DNA of 18,035 nt, taken from a bacterium. Lineage in GTDB: Bacteria; Gemmatimonadota; Gemmatimonadetes; Gemmatimonadales; Gemmatimonadaceae. Shown here one piece after another: positions 14,677 through 18,035 of this stretch. The position numbers and the translations under genes were made by a program. Where the stretch lies: NCBI GenBank assembly GCA_021802745.1, contig JAJZRK010000041.1:1-18035 (forward strand). Reading direction: 5' to 3'. How positions within the stretch are numbered: position 1 is the first letter of the stretch; each line of letters begins with the position of its first letter. Under the pieces are notes generated by a model. That model ran no database searches, was not told where the DNA came from, and saw only the letters and a program-made list of their open reading frames with translations.

Positions 14677-15030
14677 CTAGAGGGGCTCCGCGTGCTGCGC
14701 CACCCACTTGGCCGCCGTGCCGCAGACGGTGCACGACGCCTTCCCCTTGCCGTAGAGCACGAACTCGGCCTCGATGCCGCACGCGGGGCACAGCGCCTTC
14801 ACCGTCCGCAGCCCGTCCGTGGACTCGCCGCTGTGAATCAGCCGCGCGACCATCGCCTGCGGCTCGGCGGCGCCCAGCGGGCACATGCCGCCGGAGCAAT
14901 GCTCCCCGATCTCGAGGCAGATGAGCTCGTCGTCGTGCACCGTGGCCTGGTGCTCGCCCACGGGGGCCTCGGAGATGAGCACCTTCACCTGACGATCGCA
15001 CGCGCTGCAGAACAACTGATGGCTCTTCAT
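14677..15030 (-). CDS. Nine-cysteine zinc-ribbon-like protein at the end of the rnf operon
   Basis: The 117-residue protein starts at ATG 15030, preceded by a strong GAGGAG. I do not recognise a named family. Cysteines are arranged as CxxC at 8/11, Cys38, Cys45 and Cys50 (HCSGGMCP), CxxC at 81/84 (LCPACGIEAEF) and CxxC at 100/103 (SCTVCGTAAKW). These could bind zinc through one or two ribbons, or an iron-sulfur cluster through the central set. There is no signal or membrane segment, so it is cytosolic. It lies 48 bp downstream of apbE on the same strand and may be co-transcribed with the rnf genes. Confidence 0.82.
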   Translation of the reverse strand: MKSHQLFCSACDRQVKVLISEAPVGEHQATVHDDELICLEIGEHCSGGMCPLGAAEPQAMVARLIHSGESTDGLRTVKALCPACGIEAEFVLYGKGKASCTVCGTAAKWVAQHAEPL

Positions 15031-15078
15031 ACGCACTCCTCGTGGGGTGGCGCCGGCCCGCGCCGGCCGGCGATGCAC

Positions 15079-16071
15079 TCAGACGATCGTGATGACTTCG
15101 GCGCTCGAAATCTGCGCGCGCGCAAAGGCGAGCGCGCGCTCCTGCGGAAGGCCAAACACCGACACCGCGCACGGCTCGGCGTCCACGCACCGGTCGGCGA
15201 GCACCGTCACGCTGCGCACGCGCGTCTCGCGCGGCGACGCGGTGGCGGGGTCCATGAGGTGGTGGTAGCGCTTGCCGCGATACCGGAAGTAGCGCTCGTA
15301 ATCGCCCGAGGTCGCGACCGCGCGATTGGACACCTCGAAGGTGCGCACCACGGAGCGCTCGTCGTCGGGTGACTTGATGCCCACGCGCCACGCGCCGCCT
15401 TCGGGCGAATCGCCCAGCGCGTAGACGTCGCCGCCGAGGTTCACGATGGCGTGCTCGATGCCGCGGTCGCGCAGCGCCTGCACGGCGCGGTCAATGGAAT
15501 ACCCCTTGCCGATGCCGCCGAGGTCGAGGTGCAGGTCGCGGTCGCCATAGCGCAGGACGCCCTGCCCCGCCCCGACCGACAGGTCCACGTGCTTCCAGAA
15601 CGAACGGTTGGCGAGGCGCGCCACCTGATCGGCCGGCGGCGGCTCGTGCCGGTTGGTCACGTCCCACAGTTCCGAGGCGGCGCCGATGGCGGCGTCAAAG
15701 CGACCGTCGCTGGTCGACGACCACCGCAGCGCCGCCTGCACCAGCCGCGCCGTCTCGGCGCTCACGGTCACGCCGTCGCGCGCCGCGCCCGCGTTGGCGC
15801 GTCCGATGTCGGACGTCGGGCTGAAGCGCGTCATCGTCGCCTCGACCCAGCGCAGCTCGGCCAGCGCGGCCTCCAGCGCCTCCTGCGCCACGCGCTCGTC
15901 CTTGTGCACGACCGTGAGCTCGGCGATGGTGCCCATCACCGGCACGGTGCGGCGCGCGACGGCCACGTGGCGGCGCAGCGCGATGGGGAGCGCCGCCAGC
16001 GCAAACGCGCCGGTGCCGAGGGCAATGAATTCGCGGCGGCCAAACGGCCGCGGAAGGGAGCGGTCAGTCAT
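15079..16071 (-). CDS. apbE: FAD:protein FMN transferase (ApbE)
   Basis: The 330-residue enzyme starts at ATG 16071, within ATGACTGA, overlapping the upstream miniprotein by 8 nt; an ATG at 16080 would add 3 residues. The N-terminus has a twin-arginine-like signal (GRREFIALGTGAFALAALP, 11-29), so it acts outside the cytoplasmic membrane. ApbE motifs are present: PVMGTIAEL (44-52), FDAAIG (125-130), the FAD-binding DLGGIGKGYSIDRA (183-196), NLGGDVYALG (211-220), SGDYERYF (255-262), HHLMDPAT (270-277) and the Mg2+-site region with Asp297. ApbE transfers FMN from FAD to a Thr in target proteins such as RnfG and RnfD. The rnfG of this operon carries a matching acceptor motif. Confidence 0.96.
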   Translation of the reverse strand: MTDRSLPRPFGRREFIALGTGAFALAALPIALRRHVAVARRTVPVMGTIAELTVVHKDERVAQEALEAALAELRWVEATMTRFSPTSDIGRANAGAARDGVTVSAETARLVQAALRWSSTSDGRFDAAIGAASELWDVTNRHEPPPADQVARLANRSFWKHVDLSVGAGQGVLRYGDRDLHLDLGGIGKGYSIDRAVQALRDRGIEHAIVNLGGDVYALGDSPEGGAWRVGIKSPDDERSVVRTFEVSNRAVATSGDYERYFRYRGKRYHHLMDPATASPRETRVRSVTVLADRCVDAEPCAVSVFGLPQERALAFARAQISSAEVITIV

Positions 16072-16207
16072 GATGAGCATGCCTCTCGGTACGGGCACAG
16101 CTGCCGTGCGAGCAGCCGTGGCAGGAGCCGGTGCAGCCATAGTCGCGCACCAGGCCATAAAGGGCGAACAGAACCGCGCAAATGATGATGCCGATGATGG
16201 TGTTCAT
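16064..16207 (-). CDS. 47-residue Cys-rich single-pass membrane miniprotein
   Basis: The start ATG at 16207 immediately follows the rnfA stop (TAGATG), and GGGGAG lies upstream. The protein has one hydrophobic N-terminal helix (MNTIIGIIICAVLFALYGLV, 1-20) followed by a Cys/His-rich tail with CTGSCHGCSHGSC at 25-37 (four Cys, two His) and HAHHD at the end. Its stop overlaps the apbE start by 8 nt, so it is a translated link in the operon. It resembles the 'FeoB-associated Cys-rich membrane protein' type in size and layout, but here it sits in an rnf operon. A metal or Fe-S related role in Rnf assembly is a guess. Confidence 0.8.
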   Translation of the reverse strand: MNTIIGIIICAVLFALYGLVRDYGCTGSCHGCSHGSCARTERHAHHD

Positions 16208-16786
16208 CTAGCCGCTCCCCATGCCCGCAAAGCCCATGAAGGCCATGGACATGCACGAGGCGATGATGAGCACGAGCCCCATCTTCTTCGCCATCGCCGG
16301 CACATCGGCGACGTCGAGGCGCTCGCGAATGGACGCCATCAGCGTCAGGGCGAGCGTGAGCCCGAGTCCGCCGCCAATGGCGTAGACGATGCCCTCGAGC
16401 AGGTTGTACCCGCGGGTGGTCTGCGTCAGGGCCAGGTACAGGATGGCGCAGTTGGTGGTGATGAGCGGGAGGTAGATGCCGAGCTCGCGGAAGAGCACGG
16501 GCAGGAACTTCTTGATCGCCATCTCGACGATCTGCACCAGCGACGCGATGACGACGATGAAGGCAATGGTCCGCAGGTACGGCGTGGTGACGAGCACGAA
16601 CGAGTTGAGGACCCAGACGGCCACGGCGGTCATGACGAGCACGAACGTGTTGGCCGCGCCCAGGCGCCAGCCGGTGTCCATCTTGGTCGTCACGCCGAAG
16701 AAGGAGCAGAGCCCCAGGAACATCGCCAGCGTGAAGTTGTTGATGAGGAGCGTGGAGAAGAAGATCCACGAGAGATTGGCAATCAT
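16208..16786 (-). CDS. rnfA: Electron transport complex subunit RnfA
   Basis: The 192-residue integral membrane subunit has six hydrophobic segments. The start is ATG 16786, overlapping the rnfE stop by 4 nt (ATGA). Family motifs are clear: INNFTLAMFLGLCSFFGV (15-32), LRTIAFIVVIASLVQIVEM (71-89), GIYLPLITTNCAILYLAL (103-120), SIRERLDVADVP (152-163) and AFMGFAGM (182-189). Cys27 and Cys113 correspond to the residues that, together with those of RnfE, hold the intramembrane [2Fe-2S] cluster in Rnf/NQR complexes. Rnf couples ferredoxin-NAD+ electron transfer to Na+ or H+ movement. No rnfB follows it, so rnfB must lie upstream or elsewhere. Confidence 0.96.
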   Translation of the reverse strand: MIANLSWIFFSTLLINNFTLAMFLGLCSFFGVTTKMDTGWRLGAANTFVLVMTAVAVWVLNSFVLVTTPYLRTIAFIVVIASLVQIVEMAIKKFLPVLFRELGIYLPLITTNCAILYLALTQTTRGYNLLEGIVYAIGGGLGLTLALTLMASIRERLDVADVPAMAKKMGLVLIIASCMSMAFMGFAGMGSG

Positions 16787-17469
16787 GCGCGCACCCCCGC
16801 GAGCCTGGCCTTCTTGCGCTCGCCCCACCACCCCATGGTCAGGAACATGAGCCCCATGGTCAGGAAGCCGCCCGGGGGCATGATCATGAAGACCCACGGC
16901 TCATAGCTGGGCCCGAACAGGTGGTAGCCGAGGAACGTGCCGCTCCCGACGACCTCGCGCACCGTGCACATGATGAGCAGGGCGAACATGAACCCGAGGC
17001 CTTGCCCGAACGCATCGGCCACCGCGCGGTTCACGGTCACCTTCCCGGCAAACGCCTCGGCGCGGCCGAGGATGATGCAGTTGACGACAATCAGCGGCAC
17101 GAACGGGCCGAGCGTCTTCGACAGCAGCGGCGTGTAGGCCTGCATGACGAGGTCGGAGATCGTCACGAAGGTCGCGATGATCAGGATGTACGTGGCGAGG
17201 CGCACCTCGGTGGGAATCACCTTGCGCAGCGACGAGATGAGCAGCGACGAGAAGACGAGCACGAAGATCGTCGCCGCCCCCATGCCGAGGCCGTTGCTCA
17301 CCTGGTTGCTGATGGCCATCGTCGGGCAGAGCCCGAGCATCTGGATCATCACCGGGTTGTCGTCGGCGATGCCGCGCCAGAAATCCAGCCAGAGCGGCTG
17401 GGGCGGCGGTGCGCCGGGAACGATGGGTTCCGGATTCTCCGCGATGCGTTCGACTTCAATGGCGGTCAC
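16783..17469 (-). CDS. rnfE: Electron transport complex subunit RnfE
   Basis: The 228-residue membrane protein starts at GTG 17469, overlapping the rnfG stop by 4 nt (GTGA). A hydrophilic, Pro-rich N-terminal extension (1-25) precedes the core. Motifs match RnfE/NqrD: NPVMIQMLGLCPTMAISNQ (38-56), GAATIFVLVFSSLLISSLR (64-82), FVPLIVVNCIILGRAEAF (123-140) and AVADAFGQGLGF (149-160). Cys48 and Cys131 are positioned as the partner ligands to RnfA's cluster cysteines. The paired subunits RnfA and RnfE are structurally related and have opposite topology. Tight overlaps on both sides mark it as mid-operon. Confidence 0.96.
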   Translation of the reverse strand: MTAIEVERIAENPEPIVPGAPPPQPLWLDFWRGIADDNPVMIQMLGLCPTMAISNQVSNGLGMGAATIFVLVFSSLLISSLRKVIPTEVRLATYILIIATFVTISDLVMQAYTPLLSKTLGPFVPLIVVNCIILGRAEAFAGKVTVNRAVADAFGQGLGFMFALLIMCTVREVVGSGTFLGYHLFGPSYEPWVFMIMPPGGFLTMGLMFLTMGWWGERKKARLAGVRA

Positions 17470-18035
17470 TTGCCACCCTCCTTCTCATAGGCGTCGAGCC
17501 GCGGCTTCCACGTGTCGACGGCCTTGTTGATCGTCTTGATCACGGCCTTCGACGTGATCGTCGCGCCGGTGATGGTCTGCACCGTGCTGGCGTCGGTGGT
17601 CGGATTCTTGTCGCCCTTGAGCGGGTTCACCAGCTTGCCGACGAACCGCTGCACGAAACCGGGGTCCTTCTCGATCTTGTCGCCGAGGCCAGGGGTCTCC
17701 GTCTGCGAGAGCACCTTGATGCCCGTGAGGGCGCTGGTCTTCGGGTCGAAACCCACCATCAGGTGCACCTCGGACGAGAAGCCCGGAGTGAACTCCTCGA
17801 CCGCGACGCCGGTGCGCTCACCCCGGTCGTTCAGGCCGATGAACACCTTGGTTGCCTCGAGCGCATCTTCACCGGCGGGCAACGTGCGGCTGAGCTTGTC
17901 GCCGACGAGGAAGAGCGTGTCGAGCTTCGCCGGCGAACCCAGCACTTCCTTGACCGCTGCTTCCACCTTTTCGGCGGGGAACTTCCGGATCGGCGTCAGC
18001 GTCTGCTGATAGGTGTAGGCTAGCACGCCGCCGCC
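17466..18035 (-). CDS. rnfG: Electron transport complex subunit RnfG, FMN-binding (5' end outside window)
   Basis: The 189 visible C-terminal residues run off the right edge. The GTG at 18026 is an internal Val, since GGGVLAYTYQ continues the N-terminal membrane helix upstream. The periplasmic FMN-binding domain is typical: ALTGIKVLSQTETPGLGDKI (about 102-121 of the visible part), then PLKGDKNPTTDASTVQTITG and the flavinylation motif TGATIT at about 156-161, whose last Thr is the expected phosphoester attachment site for FMN. It ends with KAVDTWKPRLDAYEKEGGK. It is in a GTGA overlap with rnfE. The apbE three genes downstream is the presumed modifying enzyme. Confidence 0.95.
   Translation of the reverse strand, partial: GGGVLAYTYQQTLTPIRKFPAEKVEAAVKEVLGSPAKLDTLFLVGDKLSRTLPAGEDALEATKVFIGLNDRGERTGVAVEEFTPGFSSEVHLMVGFDPKTSALTGIKVLSQTETPGLGDKIEKDPGFVQRFVGKLVNPLKGDKNPTTDASTVQTITGATITSKAVIKTINKAVDTWKPRLDAYEKEGGK

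Overview
The window is GC-rich bacterial DNA in which almost every gene lies on the minus strand. The gene content is a large secreted S9 peptidase, an amidohydrolase lipoprotein, an Rnf complex, NhaD-type transporters and dispersed 'CACGGA'-type palindromic repeats. This resembles Gemmatimonadota or a similar soil or aquatic lineage, but that assignment is an inference from gene style and no rRNA or marker gene confirms it. The window begins inside one gene (amidohydrolase) and ends inside another (rnfG).

Layout from left to right. 1-944: 5' part of a lipoprotein of the N-acyl-D-amino-acid deacylase/amidohydrolase family with an unusual metal site. 1057-1548: uncharacterised protein. 1629-1721: a palindromic repeat. 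1755-2636: two-domain VOC (glyoxalase/CatE-like) protein. 2858-3181: the only plus-strand gene, a short protein resembling the N-terminus of a CLC chloride channel, followed by a strong hairpin shared with the convergent gene. 3251-6132: two tandem, closely related NhaD-type transporters. 6275-7831: YifB/ComM AAA ATPase. 7947-8641: a DUF4258 plus DUF2283-HTH pair that looks like a toxin-antitoxin module. 8796-10340: double-PAS orphan histidine kinase with a degenerate G1 box. 10524-11063: secreted DsrE-like protein. 11117-11739: Phd/VapC toxin-antitoxin operon with a near-consensus promoter and overlapping operator. 12017-14038: secreted S9 prolyl-oligopeptidase-family enzyme. 14130-14656: three tandem copies of a palindromic repeat of about 157 bp. 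14677-18035: the distal part of an rnf operon.

The right end is the most coherent system. rnfG, rnfE and rnfA overlap or abut, and are followed directly by a 47-residue Cys-rich membrane miniprotein, apbE (overlapping it by 8 nt) and a nine-cysteine zinc-ribbon-like protein. ApbE attaches FMN to Rnf subunits such as RnfG, so enzyme and substrate are co-transcribed. The miniprotein and the ribbon protein are candidate accessory or maturation factors. The other parts are ordinary accessory content: ion transport, two toxin-antitoxin-like modules, scavenging hydrolases, and a repeat family present at two or three sites in the window.
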